A stretch of DNA of 34,552 bases from Hydrogenophaga sp. (GTDB lineage Bacteria; Pseudomonadota; Gammaproteobacteria; Burkholderiales; Burkholderiaceae_C), in the NCBI RefSeq assembly GCF_019264445.1, contig NZ_JAHVAB010000012.1, positions 1-34,552 of the forward strand, in the 5' to 3' direction. The translations under genes and the position numbers were made by a program. Of this stretch, positions 16,499 through 24,004 are shown one piece after another. The notes beneath the pieces are model-generated. The model was not told the DNA's origin. It did no database searches and saw nothing but the letters and a program-made list of their open reading frames with translations. How positions within the stretch are numbered: position 1 is the first letter of the stretch; every line of letters begins with the position of its first letter.

Positions 16499-18577
16499 TC
16501 AGCCCTTGCTTCCATACAGCGCCATCAGGCTGGCCTGTGCGGAATGAAGCGTCGGGCGCTGGCGGCCATTCGGTTGCGCACTGGCCGGCACGTAAGTGCC
16601 CTCCGGACGCAACAGCCAGGCATCTTTGGTGTCGTGCAGGTAGGCCTGCAGGCATTCGTCGATGATGCGCCGGCGCAGTGCCGCATCCGTCACGGGCCAG
16701 GCCAGTTCGATGCGGCGCAACATGTTGCGGTTCATCCAGTCGGCGCTGGAGAGCCACAGCTCCTCCAGTTCACCTGTACGGAAATAGAACACGCGTGAAT
16801 GCTCGAGCAGCCGGCCAATCACAGACCGCACGCGCACGTTGTCGGTGAAACCGGGCACCTGCGCGGGAAGGATGCAGGCCCCGCGCACGATCAGATCAAT
16901 CTTCACACCGTCCTGCGATGCCATGGCCAGTGCGCGGGCCAGGGGCTCGTCCGTCAGGGCGTTCATCTTGAGGATGATGCGGGCGTCCTGCCCCGCCTTC
17001 GCGGCAGCACCGGCTGCCTCGACCTTGTCGAGCATGGCCTTGTGGAGGTGGAAGGGTGCGATCAACGCCTTGTTGAGTTTGGGCAGCCGGTTCTGGCTGG
17101 CCAGGTGCAGGAAGATCTGCTCGAGGTCGGCGGTGAGCGCGTCGTCGGCCGTGAGGTAGCTCAGGTCGGTGTAGAGCCGTGCCGTGCCCGGGTTGTAGTT
17201 GCCCGTCGAGAGGTGCGCATAGCGGCGCAAGCCGTGCGCCTCGCGGCGAGTCACGAGCAGCATCTTGGCGTGCGTCTTGAGGCCGACCACACCATAGACA
17301 ACCTGCGCCCCCACCGACTCCAGCCGCTCGGCGTAGTTGATGTTGGCCTCCTCGTCAAAGCGCGCCTTCAGCTCCACAACAGCGGTGACTTCCTTGCCGC
17401 GCCGGACCGCTTCGCGCAGCAGGTTCATCAGCTCCGACTTGGCGCCCGTGCGGTAGATCGTCTGCTTGATGGCCAGCACGTCCGGGTCTTCCACCGCCTC
17501 CCGCAAAAAACCCAGCACCGCGTCAAAGCTCTCGTAGGGCTGATGGATCAGCACGTCGCCTTGGCGCAAGCGCTCGAAATAAGACTGCCCCGGCGTGAGC
17601 TGGGCTGGCCAGCCGGCGTTGTAGCTGTCAAAGCGAAGCGCGGGCGCATCCACCTTGTCGATCAGCTGGTTCAGCCGCACCAGGTTCACAGGGCCAGGCA
17701 CACGGTAGAGCGCGCGCTCAGGCAGCGCAAACTGCTCCAGCAAAAAGTCGGACAGATGAACGGAACATCCTGCCGACACCTCCAGCCGCAAGGCCTGCCC
17801 ATAGTGACGCTGCTGCAGGCCCTTGCGCAAGGCCGTGCGCAGGTTCTTCACCTCTTCTTCGTCCACCGCCAGATCGGAATGCCGCGTGACGCGGAACTGC
17901 GAAAACTCCGTCACCTGGCGCCCGGGGAACAGGTCGTTGAGATGCGAGCGGATCAGACTGGAGATGGAGACGAAATGCGTCTGCCTGGAGCCCTTGACCG
18001 GCGGCATGCGAAAGAAGCGCGGCAGAATGCGCGGCACTTTCACGATGGCGATTTCGTTCTCACGCCCGAACGCGTCTTTGCCGGTGAGCCGCACGATGAA
18101 GTTCAGCGACTTGTTGGCCACCTGCGGAAACGGATGGGCAGGATCGAGCCCGACCGGCATCAACAGCGGCTGCACTTCCTTGACAAAAAATTCCTTCACC
18201 CATCGGCGCTGACGCGGATTGCGTTCACCGTGGGAGATCAGCTTGATCCCCTTCTTTTCCAGCAAGGGCAGCAATTCGTCGTTGTAGATCGCGTACTGCT
18301 GCGCCACCAGCGCGTGCACTTCGTCCGAGAGTTGCTCATAGGACTGTGCGGTGTAAGGGCCACGCTGTTCGTTGGCGCGCGCAGCCGTGAGATGCGGAGC
18401 CACTCGGACCTCAAAGAACTCGTCGAGGTTGCTCGACACGATGCTGAGGTAGCGGAGTCGTTCGAGCAGCGGCACATCGGGGCGGCGCGCCCAGTCCATC
18501 ACGCGCGCGTTGAAAGCGAGGATGCTGCGGTCGCGATCCAGGAAAGCTTGCTTGGAATGGAGGGTGTTGCCGCTCAT
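16499..18577 (-). CDS. ppk1: polyphosphate kinase 1
   Basis: The 692-residue protein has the PPK1 domain order: N-terminal helical domain (FLDRDRSILAFNARVMDWA and SIVSSNLDEFFEVRVA), the head domain, and two phospholipase D-like catalytic domains. The autophosphorylated His is His436 in GLKTHAKML, and the second essential His is His455 in RRYAHLSTGNYN. Late conserved blocks are RGACILPAQVPG and LSSADWMNRN. It polymerises ATP gamma-phosphate into polyphosphate at the inner membrane. ATG 18577 gives the family length (E. coli 688); starts further upstream would lie at or before the predicted promoter. A Pho box at 18669-18686 indicates PhoB control. Confidence 0.96.
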   Translation of the reverse strand: MSGNTLHSKQAFLDRDRSILAFNARVMDWARRPDVPLLERLRYLSIVSSNLDEFFEVRVAPHLTAARANEQRGPYTAQSYEQLSDEVHALVAQQYAIYNDELLPLLEKKGIKLISHGERNPRQRRWVKEFFVKEVQPLLMPVGLDPAHPFPQVANKSLNFIVRLTGKDAFGRENEIAIVKVPRILPRFFRMPPVKGSRQTHFVSISSLIRSHLNDLFPGRQVTEFSQFRVTRHSDLAVDEEEVKNLRTALRKGLQQRHYGQALRLEVSAGCSVHLSDFLLEQFALPERALYRVPGPVNLVRLNQLIDKVDAPALRFDSYNAGWPAQLTPGQSYFERLRQGDVLIHQPYESFDAVLGFLREAVEDPDVLAIKQTIYRTGAKSELMNLLREAVRRGKEVTAVVELKARFDEEANINYAERLESVGAQVVYGVVGLKTHAKMLLVTRREAHGLRRYAHLSTGNYNPGTARLYTDLSYLTADDALTADLEQIFLHLASQNRLPKLNKALIAPFHLHKAMLDKVEAAGAAAKAGQDARIILKMNALTDEPLARALAMASQDGVKIDLIVRGACILPAQVPGFTDNVRVRSVIGRLLEHSRVFYFRTGELEELWLSSADWMNRNMLRRIELAWPVTDAALRRRIIDECLQAYLHDTKDAWLLRPEGTYVPASAQPNGRQRPTLHSAQASLMALYGSKG

Positions 18578-18652
18578 GGATGCCGATGGGATCGGGAGGT
18601 TCGCCTGCTGCCCACCGCTCCCGACGGGTGTCTCTTGGCGCACGATGTGTCG

Positions 18653-18686
18653 ATTATTCAACGATACGGTGACGTTTGTGTGACAG
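18653..18686 (-). promoter_or_regulatory. Pho box and -10 of the ppk1 promoter
   Basis: On the minus strand CTGTCAC-ACAA-ACGTCAC (18686-18669) gives two 7-bp repeats spaced by 4 bp. AATAAT (18658-18653) follows after 10 bases, the same spacing as in the pstS promoter. The whole element lies inside the 3' end of the upstream glycosyltransferase gene, with the -10 covering its stop codon. Confidence 0.78.
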
Positions 18687-19754
18687 CGCAGCACCGCCCG
18701 AGGGCACGGGCGCGATGGCCGCGGGCCGTTGACGGCGAGGCCGCGGCAGCACGCTCAGGTGCGCCACAAACAGCGCAGCCGCACGGCCCCATCCAAAATG
18801 CAGCGCCCTGTCACGCGCTTCATGGCGTTTGACCTTGAGCGCATCGCGCCACGCCTGCCCAAGGTCTTCACGCAACGCCCCTGCGCCGCCATGGCCGACC
18901 ACCTGCAAGGGACCATCCACCGGATAGGCCGCCACGGGCACGCCACAGGCCATGGCCTCCAGCATGACGAGGCCAAACGTTTCGCTGCGGCTGGGGAAGA
19001 CGAACACGTCGGCCGCGGCATACACCTGCGCGAGCTCATGGCGAGGCAGCACACCCAGCCAGTGCACGTTGGGGTAACGCTGGCGAAGCGCAGACGCGAG
19101 CGGCCCGACACCGCACACCACCTTGCTGCCGGGCACATCCAGGCGCAGGAAGGCATCGAGGTTTTTTTCATGGGAGAGATGCCCCACGAAAAGGCTGACA
19201 GGGTGCGCAAGCGGGCCCAGCGGTGCATAGACCGTGGGTGGGTCAGCCAGCGCAAACTGGCGCGTGTCCACACCGTGGGTCCAGGCGCGCAGCTGCCCGA
19301 AGCCTCGCCCTCGCAACATGTCCAGCACACCCTGCGTGGGTACCATCACGCCGCAACTAGGGCGGTGAAACCAGCGCAACAAGGCGTAGCCCCACGAAAC
19401 TGGCAGGCGCCACGCGGCATGCGCGATTTCCGGAAACTTGGTGTGAAAGGCCGTGGTGAACGCGAGCTTGCGGCGCAAACAGTAGCGCCTTGCCGCCCAA
19501 CCCAACGGACCTTCGGTGGCGATGTGGATCGCATCGGGTTCGGCCGCCTGCATCAACTCGCGCAAGCGCCGGCCCGGAAACCATGCGATCTGGAGGCCGG
19601 CGTAGCCAGGGCAAGGGCGGGTATGAAACTGACCGGGCTGAATCACCACCACCTCGTGGCCCATGGTCTGCAACTCGCGAGCCAGCTCGACCAGGGTGGT
19701 CACGACGCCATTGACCTGCGGCAGCCACGCATCGGTCACGATCAGAATCTTCAT
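18654..19754 (-). CDS. GT4 family glycosyltransferase, candidate Agt-type glycolipid synthase
   Basis: The 366-residue GT-B protein starts MKILIVTDAWLPQVNGVVTTL, the donor-side glycine loop of GT4 enzymes. It has IHIATEGPLGWAARRYC, AFHTKFPEI and the C-terminal EX7E motif (ETFGLVMLEAMACGVPV). Similar proteins include the alpha-mannosyltransferase and Agt families that glycosylate diacylglycerol. It follows a PlcP-like phospholipase gene by 27 bases, which would supply diacylglycerol, so I infer synthesis of a glycolipid when phosphate is scarce. The sugar and lipid products cannot be told from sequence. The last about 30 residues are Arg/Pro/Ala rich and encode the ppk promoter region. Confidence 0.85.
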   Translation of the reverse strand: MKILIVTDAWLPQVNGVVTTLVELARELQTMGHEVVVIQPGQFHTRPCPGYAGLQIAWFPGRRLRELMQAAEPDAIHIATEGPLGWAARRYCLRRKLAFTTAFHTKFPEIAHAAWRLPVSWGYALLRWFHRPSCGVMVPTQGVLDMLRGRGFGQLRAWTHGVDTRQFALADPPTVYAPLGPLAHPVSLFVGHLSHEKNLDAFLRLDVPGSKVVCGVGPLASALRQRYPNVHWLGVLPRHELAQVYAAADVFVFPSRSETFGLVMLEAMACGVPVAAYPVDGPLQVVGHGGAGALREDLGQAWRDALKVKRHEARDRALHFGWGRAAALFVAHLSVLPRPRRQRPAAIAPVPSGGAALSHKRHRIVE

Positions 19755-19781
19755 GCGCAGTTACCCCGTGACCTGTGGCGA

Positions 19782-20693
19782 TCAGGACGATCGACTGTCA
19801 ACCCGTGTGCCGGCCTCGCTCACCGCCGGCTGGCCTGTTTTGGCCGGGTCACCCCAATGCACCAGCTCCAGGCGACCGTCGAAGTGCTCCACCAGCGCGG
19901 TGAGGCTTTCCACCCAGTCACCGTCGTTGCAATACAGCGTGCCGTCGATGCGGCGCATCTCCGCCCGATGGATGTGGCCGCAGACGACCCCCTGATAGCC
20001 GCGCGAGCGTGCCTCGGCCGCCACGGCACGCTCAAAGTCGGTGACGTAGTTCAGCGCGCTCTTGACCTTGTGCTTGAGGTATTGCGAGAGCGACCAGTAC
20101 GGCAAACCCATGCGCGCGCGCAAGGAGTTGAGGTGGCGGTTCAACCGAAGCGTGAACTCGTACGCGTTGTCACCCAGGTACGCCAGCCACTTGGCGCACT
20201 GGATCACGCCGTCGAAATGATCGCCGTGCACCACCCACAGCCGCTGGCCATCGGCCAGGGTGTGCACCGCCTCGTTGGCGACTTCGATGCCGCCGAAGTT
20301 GTGACCGTCGAACTGGCGGGCAAACTCATCGTGATTGCCAGGCACGAAGACCACCCGACAACCTTTGCGCGAGCGTCGCAGGAGCTTTTGAACGACGTCG
20401 TTGTGCGCTTGCGGCCAATGCCATTTGCGGCGCAGCTGCCAGCCATCAATGATGTCGCCCACGAGGTACAGCGTCTGGCTCGGGTGATGCTTGAGAAAGT
20501 CCAGCAGCGGCCGCGCCTGGCAGCCAGCGGTGCCCAGGTGCAGGTCTGAAATGAAGACGGTGCGGTAGCGGGCGCGCTCACCGGGTTCGGGCGCCTCATC
20601 GTTGTCTGCGTCGCCTGCAGCCCAGACCCCGGCCGCCTCCGGCAGCCCGGACTTGACTGCCCACCCACCGAGGACGTCGACGGCGGTGCGCAT
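19782..20693 (-). CDS. plcP: PlcP/LpxH-type metallophosphoesterase, candidate phospholipase C
   Basis: The 303-residue protein carries the calcineurin-like metal motifs SDLHLG (49-54), VGDIIDGW (78-85), PGNHDEF (118-124), HGDHFD (156-161) and GHIH (239-242). Annotation pipelines usually call this UDP-2,3-diacylglucosamine diphosphatase. Features such as GCQARPLLDFL, WPQAHNDVVQKLL and GDWVES, and GNHD where E. coli LpxH has GNRD, fit the rhizobial PlcP group better, which hydrolyses phosphatidylcholine and other phospholipids to diacylglycerol during phosphate starvation. The PlcP reading comes from recalled family features and from the olsB/GT4 neighbours. ATG 20693 overlaps the upstream stop by one base (TGATG), so the genes are translationally coupled. 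The first 40 residues are a variable extension. Confidence 0.8.
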   Translation of the reverse strand: MRTAVDVLGGWAVKSGLPEAAGVWAAGDADNDEAPEPGERARYRTVFISDLHLGTAGCQARPLLDFLKHHPSQTLYLVGDIIDGWQLRRKWHWPQAHNDVVQKLLRRSRKGCRVVFVPGNHDEFARQFDGHNFGGIEVANEAVHTLADGQRLWVVHGDHFDGVIQCAKWLAYLGDNAYEFTLRLNRHLNSLRARMGLPYWSLSQYLKHKVKSALNYVTDFERAVAAEARSRGYQGVVCGHIHRAEMRRIDGTLYCNDGDWVESLTALVEHFDGRLELVHWGDPAKTGQPAVSEAGTRVDSRSS

Positions 20694-21556
20694 CAAGCCC
20701 CCAGAAAGTGCTTGCGGTAGCGCGCCGGCAAATCGGAGATGCGCATGAGCATCGGAAGATCCGCGGCGTTGAAGTCTGGATCCCAGGCCGGTGGGCCCAG
20801 CACCTTGGCGCCCAGGCGCAGGTAGCCCTTGATCAGCGCGGGCGGCTCCACATCCAATGTGTCGTCCAGTTGCTCGATCGGCAGGGGCAGGCGCGGACGC
20901 ACGTGAAAGTCAATCGGCGCCAGGTGTTTCTCCTTCACCTGCCGCCAGATGCTGGCTGCTGCGTGCCCACCACCGACCACGCCGTGCGGGCCCTCGTGCT
21001 GCATCGGAATGCTGGCGCAGCCGATCATGGTGTCGAGCTGGTTGCGCGTCATGAACTCGGCCAGCGCGCCCCACAGCGCCATGATCACGCCACCGTGCCG
21101 GTGTTCGCGGTGGACACAGCTGCGGCCCAGCTCCACCATGCGGTCGCGCACATGGCGAAGGCGGGTCAGGTCAAACTCGGTGTCGCTGTAGGTGCTGCCC
21201 ACCCGCTTGGCCTGCGCCGGCGTCAGCACACGGTAGGTGCCGATCACTCGGCGGCTGGTAGCGTCGCGCACCAGAATGTGCTCGCAGAAATCGTCAAACA
21301 GGTCCACATCGTGGCCAGGCAGGTGTTGCGGCAGTCGCGCTCCCATCTCTGTGGCAAACACCGAATACCTCAGCTGCTGCGCTTCGCGAACCTCGTCCAG
21401 ATGCCGCGCCCACGAGACATCGATGCCACCGGCTTCGGATGCGCCCGACGCTTGGCCCACCAGAGACGAGGCGGTGATAACCGAGCGGGGATGAAGCGAC
21501 CCCCTGGGCAGGTTCACGGGCGAGAGATCGAGCGTGGGGGTGGGCAGTTCTTTCAT
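20693..21556 (-). CDS. OlsB-like N-acyltransferase (GNAT/hemolysin-type)
   Basis: From ATG 21556 (GGAG seven bases upstream) the protein has 287 residues. It shows the acyl-ACP-dependent GNAT pattern: EVREAQQLRYSVFATEMGA, DLFDDFCEHILVRD, RVIGTYRVLTPAQA, then VELGRSCVHREHRHGGVIMALWGALAEFM, followed by IGCASIPM. This matches OlsB, which makes lyso-ornithine lipid from ornithine and 3-hydroxyacyl-ACP, the first step to phosphorus-free ornithine lipids. No OlsA acyltransferase gene is in the window. The protein ends 1 base into plcP, forming an operon with plcP and the GT4 gene. A longer start at 21616 is possible but lacks a ribosome binding site. Confidence 0.82.
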   Translation of the reverse strand: MKELPTPTLDLSPVNLPRGSLHPRSVITASSLVGQASGASEAGGIDVSWARHLDEVREAQQLRYSVFATEMGARLPQHLPGHDVDLFDDFCEHILVRDATSRRVIGTYRVLTPAQAKRVGSTYSDTEFDLTRLRHVRDRMVELGRSCVHREHRHGGVIMALWGALAEFMTRNQLDTMIGCASIPMQHEGPHGVVGGGHAAASIWRQVKEKHLAPIDFHVRPRLPLPIEQLDDTLDVEPPALIKGYLRLGAKVLGPPAWDPDFNAADLPMLMRISDLPARYRKHFLGA

Positions 21557-21662
21557 GGCGCGCTCCGTGGACGGTGCACCCGACGGGGGTGCGTAGATGA
21601 ATGCAGGCGTGGTCATGAAAAGGCAGTGTGCGAATGCCGGGTGACTCCCGCATGGCGAATGC

Positions 21663-21680
21663 ATGAACTTTTGGTGACAC
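21663..21680 (-). promoter_or_regulatory. degenerate Pho-box-like repeat upstream of the olsB-like operon
   Basis: On the minus strand GTGTCAC (21680-21674), 4 bp, then AGTTCAT (21669-21663) keeps the 7+4+7 spacing, but the second repeat matches the consensus at only four of seven positions. No good -10 follows at the 10-base distance seen at pstS and ppk. It is recorded as a weak candidate. Confidence 0.3.
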
Positions 21681-21714
21681 ACGGGCACGGCAGAGCCTGC
21701 GTCAGGCGCCCTGC

Positions 21715-21720
21715 CAAAAT
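21715..21720 (+). promoter_or_regulatory. -10-like CAAAAT seven bases before a GTG start
   Basis: CAAAAT ends seven bases before the GTG at 21728, and no Shine-Dalgarno sequence is visible between them. If used as a -10, transcription would begin at the start codon. The -35 region shows no match. Confidence 0.3.
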
Positions 21721-21727
21721 ACGGGCT

Positions 21728-22300
21728 GTGACCCATCCAGCCCCTTCCCTGCGCGCAACGCTGCGCTGTCACGCGGCCACCCCGGCAAGCCTCCCACTGT
21801 CCGTCACTGCAGAGGTCCAGGCTCAGGCCGATGCCCTGCGCCTTCGTTACACCTTGCGCGGCGACACCCGCTTGCTGCGCGTTCCCGCGCCCACCGCGCC
21901 GGTGCCCACCGATGGCCTGTGGCGCCACACGTGCTTCGAAGCTTTTGTCGCGGTTGGCGACGAGCCCGCGTACCGCGAATTCAACTTCTCGCCATCCAGT
22001 GCGTGGGCGGCTTACCGCTTTTCTTCCGAGCGTCAGCGCGACGAAGGCGCCGAAGCGCGCGAACGCGTGTTGTTGCGGCCACCCCAAGTCACCCTCACGC
22101 CGCAGGCCATCACGCTCACGGTGCGTGTACCGGCCACGGCGCTGCCCCGCAGCCCTGCGGTGCTGTCGCTGGGTTTGTGCGCCGTGATTGAAGAGCACGA
22201 TGGCCGTTTGAGCTACTGGGCGCTGCACCATCCCGCTGCGCACGCCGATTTCCACCACCGCGACGGTCGCACGCTGCGGCTCGCCGCGCCTTTGAGCTGA
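21728..22300 (+). CDS. DOMON-like domain protein
   Basis: The 190-residue protein (VTHPAPSLRATLRCH...) looks like a single beta-sandwich: alternating hydrophobic strands, DGLWRHTCFEAFVAVGDEPAYREFNFSPSSAWAAYRFSSERQRD and later YWALHHPAAHADFHHRDG. Proteins of this pattern are annotated as DOMON-like, a fold related to sugar- and haem-binding modules. No signal peptide is seen and no ligand can be named. GTG 21728 is the only start giving a protein without the antisense of the olsB-like gene. It ends five bases before the NamZ gene, so the two are likely one operon; a joint role in cell-wall sugar recovery is a guess from that context. Confidence 0.65.
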   Translation: MTHPAPSLRATLRCHAATPASLPLSVTAEVQAQADALRLRYTLRGDTRLLRVPAPTAPVPTDGLWRHTCFEAFVAVGDEPAYREFNFSPSSAWAAYRFSSERQRDEGAEARERVLLRPPQVTLTPQAITLTVRVPATALPRSPAVLSLGLCAVIEEHDGRLSYWALHHPAAHADFHHRDGRTLRLAAPLS

Positions 22301-22305
22301 TCAAC

Positions 22306-23508
22306 ATGCAATTCGGTATCGAACGGTTCCTTCAAGATCCCGCACTGCGCGCGCCCCTGAAAGACCGCCGCGTGGCCCTGCTCGCCCACCCCGCCTCCGT
22401 CACACGCGAGCTCACGCACTCACTGGATGCACTGGCAGCGCTGCCCGACATCCGGTTGAGCGCAGCCTTTGGGCCGCAGCATGGCCTGCGCGGCGACAAG
22501 CAGGACAACATGGTGGAGTCGCCCGACTTCAACGATCCCCGTCTGGGCATACCCGTGTTCAGTCTCTACGGCACGGTCCGTCGCCCCACCGACGCCATGA
22601 TGGACAGCTTTGACGTGTTGCTGGTCGACCTGCAGGACCTGGGCTGCCGCATCTATACCTTCATCACCACGCTGCGCTATGTGCTGGAAGCCGCTGCACG
22701 GCATGGCAAGGCGGTGTGGGTGCTCGACCGGCCCAACCCCGCCGGTCGCCCCATTGAAGGTCTCACGCTGCGGGCCGGCTGGGAAAGCTTCGTGGGCGCC
22801 GGCCCGATGCCCATGCGCCACGGCATGACCATGGGCGAACTCGGCCACTGGTTCATCGCCACGCTGGGGCTGCAACTCGAGTACCGCGTCATCACGATGA
22901 GCGGGTGGTCGCCCGATGCCGCGCCCGGCTTTGGCTGGCCCACCGAGCGAACCTGGGTCAACCCCAGCCCGAACGCCGCCAACCTCTCGATGGCGCGCGC
23001 TTACGCCGGCACGGTCATGCTGGAGGGCACCACGCTGAGCGAAGGCCGTGGCACCACACGCCCGCTGGAGCTGTTTGGGGCACCCGACATCGACGCGCGC
23101 CGTTTGATCGCAGACATGCAGCGGCTGGCGCCTCAGTGGCTCGAGGGTTGCGTGCTGCGCGAATGTTTCTTCGAGCCCACCTTTCACAAGCACGTCGGTC
23201 AACTCTGCGCCGGCGTCCAGATTCACGTAGAAGACCCGACGCACTACGAACACGATCGCTTCAAGCCCTGGCGGCTGCAGGCGCTGGCGTTTCGTGCATT
23301 GCGGCTGCAGGCCCCGGGCTACGCGCTGTGGCGCGACTTCGCGTACGAATACGAGCACGACAGGCTGGCCATCGATCTCATCAACGGTGGGCCGCTGCTG
23401 CGCGAATGGGTGGACAACGTGTCCGCGTCGCCCGAGGCGCTGGAAACCGCCGCTGCCGCCGACGAAGCCGCCTGGGCCGAGGCGCGCAAGCCCTACCTGC
23501 TGTACTGA
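22306..23508 (+). CDS. namZ: NamZ-like exo-beta-N-acetylmuramidase (DUF1343)
   Basis: The 400-residue protein starts MQFGIERFLQDP and has the DUF1343 hallmarks: RVALLAHPASVT, FGPQHGLRGDKQDNM, VFSLYGTVRRPTDAMM, DVLLVDLQDLGCRIYTFITTLRY and VLDRPNPAGRPIEG, then WVNPSPNAANLSMARAYAGTVMLEGTTLSEGRGTT. Family GH171 members such as Bacillus subtilis NamZ remove terminal MurNAc from peptidoglycan fragments. There is no signal peptide, so a cytoplasmic role in muropeptide recycling is more likely than secretion. It is convergent with the GNAT gene (4-base gap). Confidence 0.85.
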   Translation: MQFGIERFLQDPALRAPLKDRRVALLAHPASVTRELTHSLDALAALPDIRLSAAFGPQHGLRGDKQDNMVESPDFNDPRLGIPVFSLYGTVRRPTDAMMDSFDVLLVDLQDLGCRIYTFITTLRYVLEAAARHGKAVWVLDRPNPAGRPIEGLTLRAGWESFVGAGPMPMRHGMTMGELGHWFIATLGLQLEYRVITMSGWSPDAAPGFGWPTERTWVNPSPNAANLSMARAYAGTVMLEGTTLSEGRGTTRPLELFGAPDIDARRLIADMQRLAPQWLEGCVLRECFFEPTFHKHVGQLCAGVQIHVEDPTHYEHDRFKPWRLQALAFRALRLQAPGYALWRDFAYEYEHDRLAIDLINGGPLLREWVDNVSASPEALETAAAADEAAWAEARKPYLLY

Positions 23509-23512
23509 GCCC

Positions 23513-24004
23513 TTACAGCCACTTCTGCATGAACCGGGCGGTGCCCATGCCCGGGTCCAGCTGGTAACCCGCGAAGCCGATGCGCTCGTACAAGCGCACC
23601 GCTGGCAGGTTGCCCGAGAGCACCTCGAGCGTGAGCTTGACCGCACCCCGCTCGCGGGCCACGGCCTCGCACTCGGCGAGCATCAGCTCGGCAATGCCCC
23701 GCCCCCGGTGGCTGGCCAATACCGCCACGTCGTGCACATTCACCAGCGGCTTGCAGGCAAAGGTCGAAAAACCTTCGATGCAGTTGACCAGGCCCACGGG
23801 CTGGTCGCCGTCAAACGCCAGCACGCTGTAGGCCTGCGGCCGCGCCGCCAGACCCGACACCAGGTGGGCTTTCGCAAAGTCCGACAACCCCTGGCCACCA
23901 CCGGCGGGGTCGCTGGCGTACGCATCCAGCAACATCACCAGGGCGGCGGCATGCGCGGGGTTAGCGTAATCGGCCCGCAGCGTGGCAATGCCGTTGGCAC
24001 TCAT
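23513..24004 (-). CDS. GNAT family N-acetyltransferase
   Basis: The 163-residue protein shows the GNAT fold: [41 protein letters not shown] contains motif A with the acetyl-CoA loop (RGRGIA), and [19 protein letters not shown] is motif B. The substrate is unknown. It overlaps the glmM stop as ATGA, so it is co-translated with glmM. E. coli GlmU, not a separate GNAT, acetylates glucosamine-1-phosphate, so a link to amino-sugar metabolism is only suggested by position. Confidence 0.88.
   Translation of the reverse strand: MSANGIATLRADYANPAHAAALVMLLDAYASDPAGGGQGLSDFAKAHLVSGLAARPQAYSVLAFDGDQPVGLVNCIEGFSTFACKPLVNVHDVAVLASHRGRGIAELMLAECEAVARERGAVKLTLEVLSGNLPAVRLYERIGFAGYQLDPGMGTARFMQKWL

Noticed and set aside
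16799..18832. 677-codon plus-strand open frame opposite ppk1
   Set aside because: Shadow of ppk1; composition is typical of an antisense frame and it runs through the ppk promoter.
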